Positions 7,360 to 15,033 of a stretch of DNA of 18,664 nucleotides are shown piece by piece. The notes under the pieces are model-generated. The model was not told the DNA's origin. It did not search any database and saw only the letters and a list, made by a program, of their open reading frames with translations. Within the stretch, counting starts at the first letter, position 1; every line of letters begins with the position of its first letter. The position numbers and the translations under genes were made by a program. The DNA lies in the NCBI GenBank assembly GCA_905479595.1, contig CAJQND010000005.1, positions 1 through 18,664 on the forward strand, given 5' to 3'. This DNA comes from an uncultured Hyphomicrobiales bacterium. GTDB taxonomy: Bacteria; Pseudomonadota; Alphaproteobacteria; Rhizobiales; CAJQND01.

Positions 7360-8391
7360 TTAAAAAGCGATTTGCACTTTCATGGCGCGGGATCGGTCAT
7401 TGGCCAAGTCGAACGCTTCCACAGCATCTGCCAGTGGTAACGTGGCGGAAATCAATGGCGCAACGTTAATCTTTCCTGAATTGATCAATCGAACCGCATG
7501 CGCAAACTCTTCATGGAACCTGAAGCTACCAGTAAGGTGGATTTCTTTTGAAACAAGAATGTTCATCGGCACACTCATATCGCCTCCCAGACCCAGCTGC
7601 ACAATGGTGCCGCGAGGACGCACCACGCCAAGCGCCGCCTGCAATGCTTGTTCGCTCCCCGACGCCTCAATGCATATGTCAAAATACCCTTTGTTTTCCA
7701 TAAACGGGGTCAACACCTCGCCACCCTGCGATACATTTATGGTTCGGTCCGCACCAATCTGCGATGCAAAGCCAAGTGCTTGATCTGCAAGGTCACTCAC
7801 TACAATTTCTCCAGCGCCTGCGTCTTTTGCAGCCATGACGCAAAGCGCACCAATTGGTCCGCAGCCAGCAACCAAAACCCGCGCGCCCTTCACTTCACCT
7901 GCTTGTTTGACCGCATGCAGGCAAACACTCAACGGCTCTGCCATTGCCGCTTCGCCGGCGGTTACATTTCCAGAGACAAGTTCACATTGCGCCTCATCTA
8001 CCAACAAATGTTGCCGGAACGCACCCTGCACATGTGGAAAGGGCATAGCGGATCCATAAAACCGCATGTGAAGGCAATGATTGAAATATCCTTTTGCGCA
8101 GTAGCTACATTCACCGCATGGCCTGCTTGGATTGATTGCAACCATATCACCGGATTTGACCGAAGTGACGCCAACGCCAACAGCCTCCACATGGCCTGAA
8201 ATCTCATGGCCGAGGATCATCGGTTCACGCAGCTTAACCGCACCAAACCCACCATGGTTGTAATAGTGCAGATCTGACCCGCAAATGCCGCCCGATACAA
8301 CGGCAATACGAACCTGCCCTCTGCCCGGGTCAGCTGTTTCACAAGTTTCAATCCGCAAATCTTTTGCAGCATGGATGGTCAGGGTGTGCAC
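7360..8391 (-). CDS. idnD: L-idonate 5-dehydrogenase (zinc-dependent MDR family)
   Basis: This enzyme oxidises L-idonate to 5-keto-D-gluconate in the cytoplasm, the first step of L-idonate catabolism. It reads at 343 residues, the length of E. coli IdnD, and keeps many stretches I recall from it: GGICGSDLHYY, INPSRPCG, MRFYGSAMPFPHV, KGYFD and GSFRF. Catalytic-zinc ligands Cys37, His62 and Glu63/Glu152 and structural-zinc cysteines 92, 95, 98 and 106 are present. The nucleotide motif GCGPIG (176-181) is followed by Asp200, which favours NAD. I chose the GTG at 8391 because GGAGAG lies 8 nt upstream and it leaves a 79-bp divergent promoter space to idnO. The longer ATG start at 8448 would leave only 22 bp. 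The Gfo/Idh gene follows after 8 bp. Confidence 0.93.
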   Translation of the reverse strand: MHTLTIHAAKDLRIETCETADPGRGQVRIAVVSGGICGSDLHYYNHGGFGAVKLREPMILGHEISGHVEAVGVGVTSVKSGDMVAINPSRPCGECSYCAKGYFNHCLHMRFYGSAMPFPHVQGAFRQHLLVDEAQCELVSGNVTAGEAAMAEPLSVCLHAVKQAGEVKGARVLVAGCGPIGALCVMAAKDAGAGEIVVSDLADQALGFASQIGADRTINVSQGGEVLTPFMENKGYFDICIEASGSEQALQAALGVVRPRGTIVQLGLGGDMSVPMNILVSKEIHLTGSFRFHEEFAHAVRLINSGKINVAPLISATLPLADAVEAFDLANDRSRAMKVQIAF

Positions 8392-8470
8392 TGTGTTTTC
8401 TCTCCGGACTTGCCGAACTGATGCCCGGCAGTCATTACTAACATCCACAGAAGTTTAACAGGTAGATTTC
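8392..8470. promoter_or_regulatory. Divergent idnD/idnO promoter region with inverted repeat
   Basis: These 79 bp must hold both promoters. An inverted repeat TGCCG (8411-8415) / CGGCA (8426-8430) sits near the centre and could be an operator. On the plus strand a weak promoter TTGCCG (8410-8415), 18 bp, ATTACT (8434-8439) would overlap it. The AAACAT-N3-ATGTTT palindrome found in two other promoters of this window is absent here. Confidence 0.3.
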
Positions 8471-9241
8471 ATGACAATTCAAGACCTTTTTGGCCTAACT
8501 GGCAAACGCGCATTTATTTCAGGCTCCAGCAAGGGTATTGGCTTTGCCTTGGCCAAGGGATTGGCGGATGCAGGTGCCAGCATTGTCATTAACGGACGCA
8601 ATGAAGAAATGCTTGCTGCCGCTGCCCTCCAGCTTGAGGGCCATGGGGCACAGGTTTCAACCGCTTGTTTTGACGTTACTGACCCCACTGCGGTGAACGC
8701 CGGGATTGAAAAGATTGAAGCAGAAACCGGCCCCATTGATATCCTTGTAAACAATGCGGGCATGCAGCACCGCACCCCCCTTGAAGACTTCCCTGATGAT
8801 GCTTGGGATACATTAATGCGGACAAACGTCAGCTCTGTTTTCAATGTGGGCAAGGCCGTAGCCAAGCACATGATTGCCCGCGAGCGCGGCAAGATCATCA
8901 ATATTTGCTCAGTGCAAACCGCACTGGCACGCCCTGGAATTGCGCCCTATGTGGCCTCAAAAGGCGCGGTTGCCAATTTGACCAAGGGAATGTGCACAGA
9001 TTGGGCAAAATATGGCTTGCAGGTAAATGGCCTGGCACCAGGATACTTTGAAACGGAGCTAACAGGGGCACTGGTAGCCGATCCAGAATTCACTGCCTGG
9101 CTGTCAAATCGCACTCCCGCCGGGCGCTGGGGCAAAGTGGAAGAACTCGTCGGTGCGGCAGTGTTTCTATCTTCCGACTCAGCCAGTTTCGTAAACGGAC
9201 ACATTCTTTACGTGGATGGTGGCATTACCGCTTGTCTCTAA
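8471..9241 (+). CDS. idnO: 5-keto-D-gluconate 5-reductase / gluconate 5-dehydrogenase (SDR)
   Basis: This enzyme reduces 5-ketogluconate to D-gluconate, the second step of the L-idonate route. The 256-residue classical SDR has GSSKGIG at 18-24, NNAG at 94-97, Ser147, and Tyr160 with Lys164. Arg43 after strand 2 (NGRN) suggests NADP. Several stretches match E. coli IdnO as I remember it: DLF near the start, GPIDILVNNAG, KIINICS, SKGAV, QVNGLAPGYF, AVFLSS and FVNGH. The ATG has only a weak AGG upstream. It is divergent from idnD and converges on the TRAP large-permease gene with just 10 bp between stops. Together with idnD, gntK and gnd it completes conversion of L-idonate to ribulose 5-phosphate. 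Confidence 0.94.
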   Translation: MTIQDLFGLTGKRAFISGSSKGIGFALAKGLADAGASIVINGRNEEMLAAAALQLEGHGAQVSTACFDVTDPTAVNAGIEKIEAETGPIDILVNNAGMQHRTPLEDFPDDAWDTLMRTNVSSVFNVGKAVAKHMIARERGKIINICSVQTALARPGIAPYVASKGAVANLTKGMCTDWAKYGLQVNGLAPGYFETELTGALVADPEFTAWLSNRTPAGRWGKVEELVGAAVFLSSDSASFVNGHILYVDGGITACL

Positions 9242-9251
9242 TCCACCGGCG

Positions 9252-10880
9252 TTACAGAAACACTGTTGTGATTTCCGGCACCAGAAAAATTATCATAAGG
9301 ATGAAAAGTTGCATGCCGATAAACGGCAGAAACCCTCGGAAAATATCAGGCAATGTGATGTGCGGAGGCGCCACGGATTTAAGATAGAACGCCGCCGGTC
9401 CAAACGGTGGCGACAGGAAACTGACCTGCATGTTCACGCAGAACAGAATGCCGAACCAGACACGAACCATCGTGGCTGAATCCAATCCGCCCGTCAGCCC
9501 AAGCTCACCAATCGGCAGTTTCAGTACAATCGGCAAAAATACCGGCATCACCAAAAGCACGATACCTGTCCAGTCCATAAAAGCACCCAGGAACAGGAAG
9601 ATAACCATCATCACGAGCACCACACCCATGGTCGGTAAATCATATCCAACAATCAAATTGGCAACATAAGTGGGGCCCCCGGCGATGGTATAAGCCCCGG
9701 CAAGCGCAGTTGCCCCAAACGTCACCCAAATAATTGTACCGGTTGACTTGAATGTCCGCATGGATGCTTCGCGCAATAGATTGATGGAAAACTCGCCCCG
9801 TATCCAAATAAGGAACAGTACCGCGAGTGATCCCATGGCTGCGGCTTCAGTGATGCCCGTAATGCCGCCATAGATCGATCCCAGTACCACGAAAACCACA
9901 AGCATGGGCGCAACCATGCCCTTACCCTTCGCCCAAGCCGTCTTGGCGACGTCAACACCAACGACAAAGAAGATGCCAATCGCGCAAACACTGCTGATGG
10001 CGAGATATGTCCACAAGGTCGCGTTATCGATGAGTATGGTATTTCCATCGATCATTTTCGCATTGAATTGGCTGAAACCTTTCAAATAGAACCACCTGAG
10101 GACAATGAGGGCAGAACCAATACCGGCGAGTAACAACAAAAGAGTTGATCCATAAAGCGCCTTTTCACGCCCCGTCATATCGTCAGGAGATGGCTCCGGA
10201 AGTGGCGCCATTTCGGGGTTCATGCGCGTGCGCACCAAAATGTAGACGATATAGCACCCGGCAAGCATGAAGCCTGGCAGGAATGCTGCCTTGAACAGCG
10301 CATGGATAGAAGTTTCAGTAATCAGTCCGTAGAAGATCAGAACGATCGACGGCGGTATCATCGTACCCAATGACCCCGATGCGCAGATCGTGCCGATAGC
10401 CAGGTTTTGGTTGTATCCAAGGCGCAACATTTGCGGCAGAGCAATAAGACCGAGAAGGACAACTTCACCGCCAATAATGCCGGACATGGCCGCCATCACA
10501 ATGGCCATGATTGCGGTTACCACAGCAATGCCGCCCCGAGTGCGCGACATCCACTGACTAAGCGATGTGTACATATCACGCGCGATACCCGAGCGCTCCA
10601 GGAGGGTCGCCATAAAAATGAACAAAGGCACCGAAATCAACACATAGTTGGTTGTGATGCCGTATAGCCGTTGCGCCAGAATGTTCATTGGCCCGCTGCC
10701 AAAATTACTGGTCAAAATGCCCGAGCCAAAACTGAACGGATCAGAGATCAGGGTTGGCTCGAACTTGAGCACCAAGACAACAACCGCCAAAAAGCCAGAT
10801 GCAAAACCGAGGGGCATGCCAATGGCAAGCAGCAAAAACATACCAACCAGCAAAACGAGTGAGATTGTTCCGATATCCAT
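9252..10880 (-). CDS. TRAP transporter large permease, long type (542 aa)
   Basis: This is the large membrane subunit of a second TRAP system. At 542 residues it is over 100 longer than the standard DctM at 1288-2571 and fits the long form annotated as mannitol/chloroaromatic-type TRAP permeases. Core signatures are present: SLGTMIPPS in the first half, GGITGITEAAAMG, and FLSPPFGPAAFYLK in the second half. The extra length is a central section near residues 225-330 with two added hydrophobic stretches. I chose the ATG at 10880 because it lies 10 bp after the small-permease stop with a GGGCGG-like site between; a longer frame begins inside the upstream gene. Its place between idnO and gnd implies that it imports L-idonate, gluconate or a relative. 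That substrate is inferred from context only. Confidence 0.93.
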   Translation of the reverse strand: MDIGTISLVLLVGMFLLLAIGMPLGFASGFLAVVVLVLKFEPTLISDPFSFGSGILTSNFGSGPMNILAQRLYGITTNYVLISVPLFIFMATLLERSGIARDMYTSLSQWMSRTRGGIAVVTAIMAIVMAAMSGIIGGEVVLLGLIALPQMLRLGYNQNLAIGTICASGSLGTMIPPSIVLIFYGLITETSIHALFKAAFLPGFMLAGCYIVYILVRTRMNPEMAPLPEPSPDDMTGREKALYGSTLLLLLAGIGSALIVLRWFYLKGFSQFNAKMIDGNTILIDNATLWTYLAISSVCAIGIFFVVGVDVAKTAWAKGKGMVAPMLVVFVVLGSIYGGITGITEAAAMGSLAVLFLIWIRGEFSINLLREASMRTFKSTGTIIWVTFGATALAGAYTIAGGPTYVANLIVGYDLPTMGVVLVMMVIFLFLGAFMDWTGIVLLVMPVFLPIVLKLPIGELGLTGGLDSATMVRVWFGILFCVNMQVSFLSPPFGPAAFYLKSVAPPHITLPDIFRGFLPFIGMQLFILMIIFLVPEITTVFL

Positions 10881-10890
10881 AATCGCCGCC

Positions 10891-11688
10891 CTACTCGTTC
10901 GGTTTCGGCGGATTGCCGGAAAGAATCTCATCAGGGATGTTCAACTGCTTGAGATTGGCTAACTCTTCTTCACCCTCATCCAATTCCACATGCGGAGAAG
11001 GTGTTTTGTTGAAGTCTTTGAACAGTCCAAAACCGACAAGGAAAACAGCGATCATCAAAAAGACGCCAATGCTGATTTTCCATTTCAACGGCACGGCGAT
11101 GCCTTCAGGCGGCACAATGAAAAGATTGTATGCCGCCAAGAGCGCAAGGCCGATAACCAGCACGGCTACAAAAATATCAAATAATTTGCGAGCCCATGCG
11201 ACAGATGGCCAATCACGAACAAGGTTAGACATCGCTTGAAGCGCGAGAAACAGCATCATCGTTAGTATAAGAGGTTTGATGGTCGCTGGCAGTGGTGGAT
11301 CAAAAGCGGTTCCAAATGTCTCCCACCGCAAGAACTTGGCTTTCGCCTCCCCAAAACCACCCCAGATGACTGCGAATGCAAATATTGAAACACAAAGTGT
11401 CGATAAAACGTCAAACACCCTGCGCATCCAAAGCGGGGCCATATCGTAGATGATAAAAATTCGAATATGGCTGCGCTGCTGCATGGCATAAAGACCGGCG
11501 GAAAGATAAATACCGCCAGCTATCCATAGCGACATCTCGTTTACCCACAACGTCGCAGCCGCGAAGAAGTAGCGCATAATCACTTCGTACAAGATAATGA
11601 GAACAATAAAAAAAGGAGCCCACATTGCCACGCGGCTGAAGCTCCATGTTAACAGGTCGAGCGGACCTGTTCTTTCATGTTCAATCAT
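10891..11688 (-). CDS. TRAP transporter small permease with C-terminal membrane extension (265 aa)
   Basis: The first about 160 residues form a normal four-helix DctQ unit (hydrophobic segments near 20-37, 52-70, 94-112 and 137-154). Two more membrane segments follow, near 170-191 and 204-223, then an acidic, proline-rich soluble tail of about 40 residues. That makes it roughly 90 residues longer than the small permease at 2588-3106. The ATG at 11688 has an excellent GGGAGGGG ribosome site. A longer frame to 11766 lacks one. The gene is 10 bp ahead of the long large permease, with which it must assemble. No binding-protein gene adjoins it; the likely partner is at 13880-14905, beyond the oppositely oriented gnd-gntK pair. 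Confidence 0.9.
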   Translation of the reverse strand: MIEHERTGPLDLLTWSFSRVAMWAPFFIVLIILYEVIMRYFFAAATLWVNEMSLWIAGGIYLSAGLYAMQQRSHIRIFIIYDMAPLWMRRVFDVLSTLCVSIFAFAVIWGGFGEAKAKFLRWETFGTAFDPPLPATIKPLILTMMLFLALQAMSNLVRDWPSVAWARKLFDIFVAVLVIGLALLAAYNLFIVPPEGIAVPLKWKISIGVFLMIAVFLVGFGLFKDFNKTPSPHVELDEGEEELANLKQLNIPDEILSGNPPKPNE

Positions 11689-11961
11689 TTGCCCCTCCCA
11701 CGAAATTAGTAAAAAAATTCCTGAGCCGGTACCCTGGCAACAGGCAGCCCCGAAACTGCGCAACACAAATGAGTTTGGGCAATAGAGGGATATTTGTAAA
11801 CATCATATGTTTAAAACTTCCAATGCACCGGATATTACGCGTGCATATGGCCAAAATTTTTCAACACAATCTGCCCATCTCAAAACCCAACGATGCGTTG
11901 CATCAATCCTTCAGACACCGTAATGTTGGACGATAATTTCGGGCATTAAACTGGATTAAAG
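11689..11961. promoter_or_regulatory. Divergent promoter region between TRAP QM and gnd-gntK
   Basis: These 273 bp contain the strong palindrome listed at 11797-11813 and a second 5-3-5 palindrome, GATGC-GTT-GCATC, at 11892-11904, closer to gnd. A looser pair TGCAC / GTGCA also occurs between them. On the minus strand TTTAAA, 17 bp, TATCCC would form a weak promoter for TRAP QM that overlaps the first palindrome. No gene is visible in the region. Confidence 0.45.
11797..11813. promoter_or_regulatory. Candidate operator TAAACATCATATGTTTA
   Basis: This is a perfect 7-3-7 palindrome, 109 bp upstream of the TRAP small-permease ATG and 149 bp upstream of the gnd ATG. Its core AAACAT-N3-ATGTTT is identical to the palindrome at 15782-15796 in front of the DgoR-like regulator. 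Shared sequence, spacing and position suggest one regulator, most simply the protein encoded at 15034-15771, binds both. Confidence 0.6.
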
Positions 11962-13296
11962 ATGAACCTCGCGATCATTGGCCTTGGCGTGATGGGCCGG
12001 AACCTGGCACTCAATTTTCGCGATGCAGGTCAACCGCCCGTGGTTTGGGACCCCTGGCCAGAAGCGCGGGATTGGCAAGTTGACGGCATTAAAGTCTGCA
12101 GCGATCTCAATATGCTTGTGCAGAGCCTCTCTACCCCAAGGATCGTGATGCTTTTGATAAAGGCTGGAGAGCCTGTGCAGCAACTCGTTCAAAAACTCCA
12201 GGACGTCTTGGCCCCTGGTGACATCATCATTGACGCCGGCAATGCATACTATGAGGACACAAGTGAGAACGCGCGCCTCCTCAAAGAACGGGGCATTCAC
12301 TATGCGGGCCTTGGGGTTTCAGGCGGAGCGGAAGGCGCACGCAATGGACCTTCCATGATGCTGGGCTGCCCCAAAGATGTGCGCAGCGTGCTTATGCCAT
12401 TACTTTCTATTGCCGCCGCCAAAAATAACGGCAATCCATGCCTCGGTTGGTTCGGCGACGGGGGTGCCGGTCATTTTGTCAAAATGGTCCATAACGGCAT
12501 CGAATACGCCATAATGCAGGCGATTGCTGAAAGCTGGCAATTGCTGGAACTCACGGGAATGACTGCCGCCGAAGCCGGTGGACAAATAGCCATTTGGTCG
12601 GAGGGTGACCTTGCCGGTTATTTAATGGAAATTTCTGCAGAGGTTTTGCAAACAAACGATCCTATTTCCGGCCAACCTCTTATCAATATTGTTGACCATG
12701 CTGCAGGCCAAAAAGGCACTGGTGGATGGTGTGTTGCGTCTGCATTGGAACTTGGCGTGCCTGTCCCATCGATCATGGCGGCAGTAACAATGCGCCAGAT
12801 TTCTTCGCACCCAGATATGGCGGTTGTGGGAAACCAGGATAAATCCAAGACCCGGGACGCCAGCTTGGCACATGACGACATATATGACGCACTGGCTGCA
12901 AGTATGGCGCTCGCATTGGCACAGGGCGCGCATTTGCTTAACGTTGCAAACCAAGAACACAACTGGAGCATTGAGTTGGGCGAGGCTCCAAGGGTATGGC
13001 GGTCTGGCTCTATCTTGCGTATGGCATTGCTCGACAAATTTTCAGATCGCTCAGACCTACTTGCATTTGCCCAACATCACGCCTCAGGTTTGCGGAATGC
13101 CGTCGCGGTCGCAGCGATGGCGGGTGTGCCCGTTCCAGCGATGGCTTCTGGCTTGTCATATCTTGATGCTTTCCAGGCAGAACGTCTGCCGACAGCGCTG
13201 GTGCAGTTGCAACGTGACAGATTTGGCGCACATGGCCTCAAAAACAAATCAACGGGTGAACGTTTTCATGGCCCCTGGCATGGGGCAGCGAAATGA
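11962..13296 (+). CDS. gnd: 6-phosphogluconate dehydrogenase (decarboxylating), probably NAD-preferring
   Basis: This enzyme converts 6-phosphogluconate to ribulose 5-phosphate and CO2. Family motifs run in order: GLGVMGRNLALN near 7-18, IDAGNAYYEDT near 90-100, GVSGGAEGARNGPSMM at 118-133, GHFVKMVHNGIEY at 170-182 with catalytic Lys174 and Glu181, and AGQKGTGGW near 248-256. The C-terminal FGAHG and FHGPWH segments that close over the partner subunit's site are present. It has 444 residues, shorter than the common 465-480. After strand 2 the usual N-R-(S/T), whose Arg binds the NADP phosphate, is replaced by Asp30-Pro31 (VVWDPW), which predicts a preference for NAD. The stop overlaps the gluconokinase ATG by 4 bp, indicating translational coupling. 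The ribosome site is weak. Confidence 0.95.
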   Translation: MNLAIIGLGVMGRNLALNFRDAGQPPVVWDPWPEARDWQVDGIKVCSDLNMLVQSLSTPRIVMLLIKAGEPVQQLVQKLQDVLAPGDIIIDAGNAYYEDTSENARLLKERGIHYAGLGVSGGAEGARNGPSMMLGCPKDVRSVLMPLLSIAAAKNNGNPCLGWFGDGGAGHFVKMVHNGIEYAIMQAIAESWQLLELTGMTAAEAGGQIAIWSEGDLAGYLMEISAEVLQTNDPISGQPLINIVDHAAGQKGTGGWCVASALELGVPVPSIMAAVTMRQISSHPDMAVVGNQDKSKTRDASLAHDDIYDALAASMALALAQGAHLLNVANQEHNWSIELGEAPRVWRSGSILRMALLDKFSDRSDLLAFAQHHASGLRNAVAVAAMAGVPVPAMASGLSYLDAFQAERLPTALVQLQRDRFGAHGLKNKSTGERFHGPWHGAAK

Positions 13297-13811
13297 TCAT
13301 TGTTCTTATGGGTGTATGTGGGTGCGGGAAGAGCACTATTGGAAAAAAACTCGCAAGGTTGCTTGATAGCGCCTTCATTGAAGGAGACGATCTCCACCCT
13401 GTTTCCAATACAGAAAAGATGACTGCTGGGATCGCACTAACCGACGATGACCGCTGGCCTTGGCTGGAAACAATTGGGCAGCGGGCCGCCAGCCTTGCAG
13501 CGACGACCGATAACGTAGTGATTTCATGTTCAGCACTCAAACGCTCTTACAGGGACAGATTACGTAGCTCTCACAACGAGATGAGATTTGTCTATCTGGC
13601 CGGCAGCAAGCCACTTCTGCAGACGCGAATGCTAGAACGTCGCCAGCATTTTATGCCGCCAGGATTGCTCGACAGCCAACTCGCAATTTTGGAACCACCT
13701 GGCTTAGATGAAAACCCATTTACACTCGATGTTGCGGATGATCCCGATAAGCTTGCGTCTGCTATTGCCGATGAACTTTTCGGCACAAAAAAAATGGCGC
13801 GATCACTTTAA
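13293..13811 (+). CDS. gntK: Gluconokinase
   Basis: This kinase phosphorylates D-gluconate to 6-phosphogluconate with ATP. The 172-residue protein is a P-loop kinase of the GntK/IdnK type, with Walker A GVCGCGKST at residues 7-15, the substrate-side block GDDLHP with the NTEKMTAGIALTDDDRWPWL continuation, and a CSALKRSYRDRLR lid region. The ATG overlaps the gnd stop (ATGA), so the two enzymes are made together, and a strong stem-loop follows the gene. It supplies the kinase step after IdnD and IdnO. By sequence alone GntK and IdnK cannot be told apart. Confidence 0.96.
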   Translation: MIIVLMGVCGCGKSTIGKKLARLLDSAFIEGDDLHPVSNTEKMTAGIALTDDDRWPWLETIGQRAASLAATTDNVVISCSALKRSYRDRLRSSHNEMRFVYLAGSKPLLQTRMLERRQHFMPPGLLDSQLAILEPPGLDENPFTLDVADDPDKLASAIADELFGTKKMARSL

Positions 13812-13833
13812 TCACACCACTTGCAGGGAGTTA

Positions 13834-13867
13834 GCATGCGGCCCCAATGGGACCGCATGCCAGTTTT
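13834..13867 (+). terminator. Intrinsic terminator after gntK
   Basis: GCATGCGG (13834-13841) pairs with CCGCATGC (13853-13860). Inside, CCC pairs with GGG after one C/A mismatch, leaving a 3-nt loop. A TTTT run follows at 13864-13867 on the plus strand. It lies between the stops of gntK and the convergent TRAP binding-protein gene. Only the plus-strand side carries the T run. Confidence 0.75.
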
Positions 13868-13879
13868 CAATTCAATCTG

Positions 13880-14905
13880 CTACTTCACCAGACCAAGTTG
13901 TTTTAGATAAGCAATGTGGCTTTCAACCAATGCCTTGGCCTCAGGTGTGGTGGCAAATTCTGGCCAGGAAGCCTGTGCCGCGTCACGGAATGCCTGACGG
14001 TCAGCAGGAGCCCATTCATAAAGGGTAACTCCCTTTGCTTTCAGGGATGCGGCGGCTTCCGCATTCTTCTTTTCAAAAGTCAAAGCGGTGCGAAGCGCAA
14101 GCGCCATCATCGCTGTTGACATGATGCGGCGCTCGTTCTCAGGCATCGCATCCCATTTGGCTTTATTACATGCCAGATGATCAGAAGGCATGGAATGGAA
14201 GCCCGGGAAGTTTGCGTGCTTGACGATATCATAGAGACCAAGGCCAACATTATTAGCCAGGCCTGATGCATCAGCACCATCAATGATACCAGATTCCAAA
14301 GCCGTGAAAATTTCGGTGAAATCCATCACGATCGGTTTGGCGCCGAGTTTTTCAAAAATCTTGGTTTCCATTCCTGGAGGAGAACGGAACTTCCAGCCTT
14401 TGAAGTCGTCAGCGTTGCGGATTGGGCGTGATGAGGCAAGGGATTCCTGACCAGGTACCCACCAGCCGATTAACTGCATATCATATTTGTTGTAAAGCTT
14501 CTGCGCAGCATCCAACCCGCCGCCATAGTAGAGCCAGGACAGCTGCTGGTACGGCGTGTCATAGCCACCCATGATGTCGCCAACAAACTGGAATGCGGGG
14601 TTCTTGCCAGTTTGATATGCACCACCGGTCATGTCACAATCGAGAATGCCCGTTGCTGCCGCATCAAATGTTTCCACCGACTTCACAACAGAAGATGAAT
14701 AAAACATCTCTACTTTAATCGAACCACCAGACATGGTCTGAATGTCGTCAACATACTGCGCAGCGAGTTTGCCCGACGGCGTCTCTGGTGCGAAATGGGT
14801 TTGAATGCGTAACTTGGTTTCCGCGGAAACGAAAGTTGCCGCGGATAGCGTAAATGCCAGCGCCGCGCCGCCGGCCATAAGAATTTTCGAGAATTTATTG
14901 AGCAT
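13880..14905 (-). CDS. TRAP transporter substrate-binding protein (DctP superfamily), 341 aa
   Basis: This periplasmic binding protein has a Sec signal peptide with predicted cleavage after Ala28 (FVSA, then ETKLRI). The mature part has the DctP fold of the mannitol/chloroaromatic (COG4663) class, including Arg174 in GWKFRSPPGM, expected to hold the ligand carboxylate, and DGADASG near 209-215. GGAGGATCTC before the ATG is a strong ribosome site. The long-type permease pair at 9252-11688 lacks an adjacent binding protein, and this class of binding protein usually serves that permease class, so I pair them. Neighbouring gluconate and idonate genes make an aldonate the likely cargo. The gene converges on gntK with a terminator between them and lies 128 bp after the DgoR-like regulator. 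Confidence 0.94.
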   Translation of the reverse strand: MLNKFSKILMAGGAALAFTLSAATFVSAETKLRIQTHFAPETPSGKLAAQYVDDIQTMSGGSIKVEMFYSSSVVKSVETFDAAATGILDCDMTGGAYQTGKNPAFQFVGDIMGGYDTPYQQLSWLYYGGGLDAAQKLYNKYDMQLIGWWVPGQESLASSRPIRNADDFKGWKFRSPPGMETKIFEKLGAKPIVMDFTEIFTALESGIIDGADASGLANNVGLGLYDIVKHANFPGFHSMPSDHLACNKAKWDAMPENERRIMSTAMMALALRTALTFEKKNAEAAASLKAKGVTLYEWAPADRQAFRDAAQASWPEFATTPEAKALVESHIAYLKQLGLVK

Positions 14906-14936
14906 GAGATCCTCCGTGTTTGCTCTTACGTGGTTG

Positions 14937-14955
14937 CTCTCAGTTTCATTGAGAG
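14937..14955 (-). promoter_or_regulatory. Stem-loop in the leader of the second TRAP binding protein
   Basis: CTCTCA (14937-14942) and TGAGAG (14950-14955) form a 6-bp stem with a 7-nt loop, about 31 nt upstream of the binding-protein ATG. It may be a leader structure or an operator. A second small repeat, CCGCA / TGCGG (15011-15027), follows the regulator stop but has no T run. Confidence 0.25.
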
Positions 14956-15033
14956 GTTTTGCCGCCGCTCCATTTTTCGGATGCTGGGGCAGTTCTTTTT
15001 CATCACCCTACCGCAGAAAACTTGCGGCACGAT

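Noticed and set aside
8392..8448. Longer idnD frame starting with ATG at 8448
   Set aside because: It would leave only 22 bp to the divergent idnO gene and add 19 residues not found in IdnD. The GTG at 8391 has a GGAGAG site and gives 343 residues, the length of E. coli IdnD.
8434..8459. A third copy of the AAACAT-N3-ATGTTT operator in the idnD/idnO spacer
   Set aside because: AACAT and AGTTT occur there, but the arms are not complementary at the required spacing.
15011..15027. CCGCA / TGCGG repeat as terminator of the DgoR-like regulator
   Set aside because: The stem is only 5 bp and no T run follows on the minus strand.
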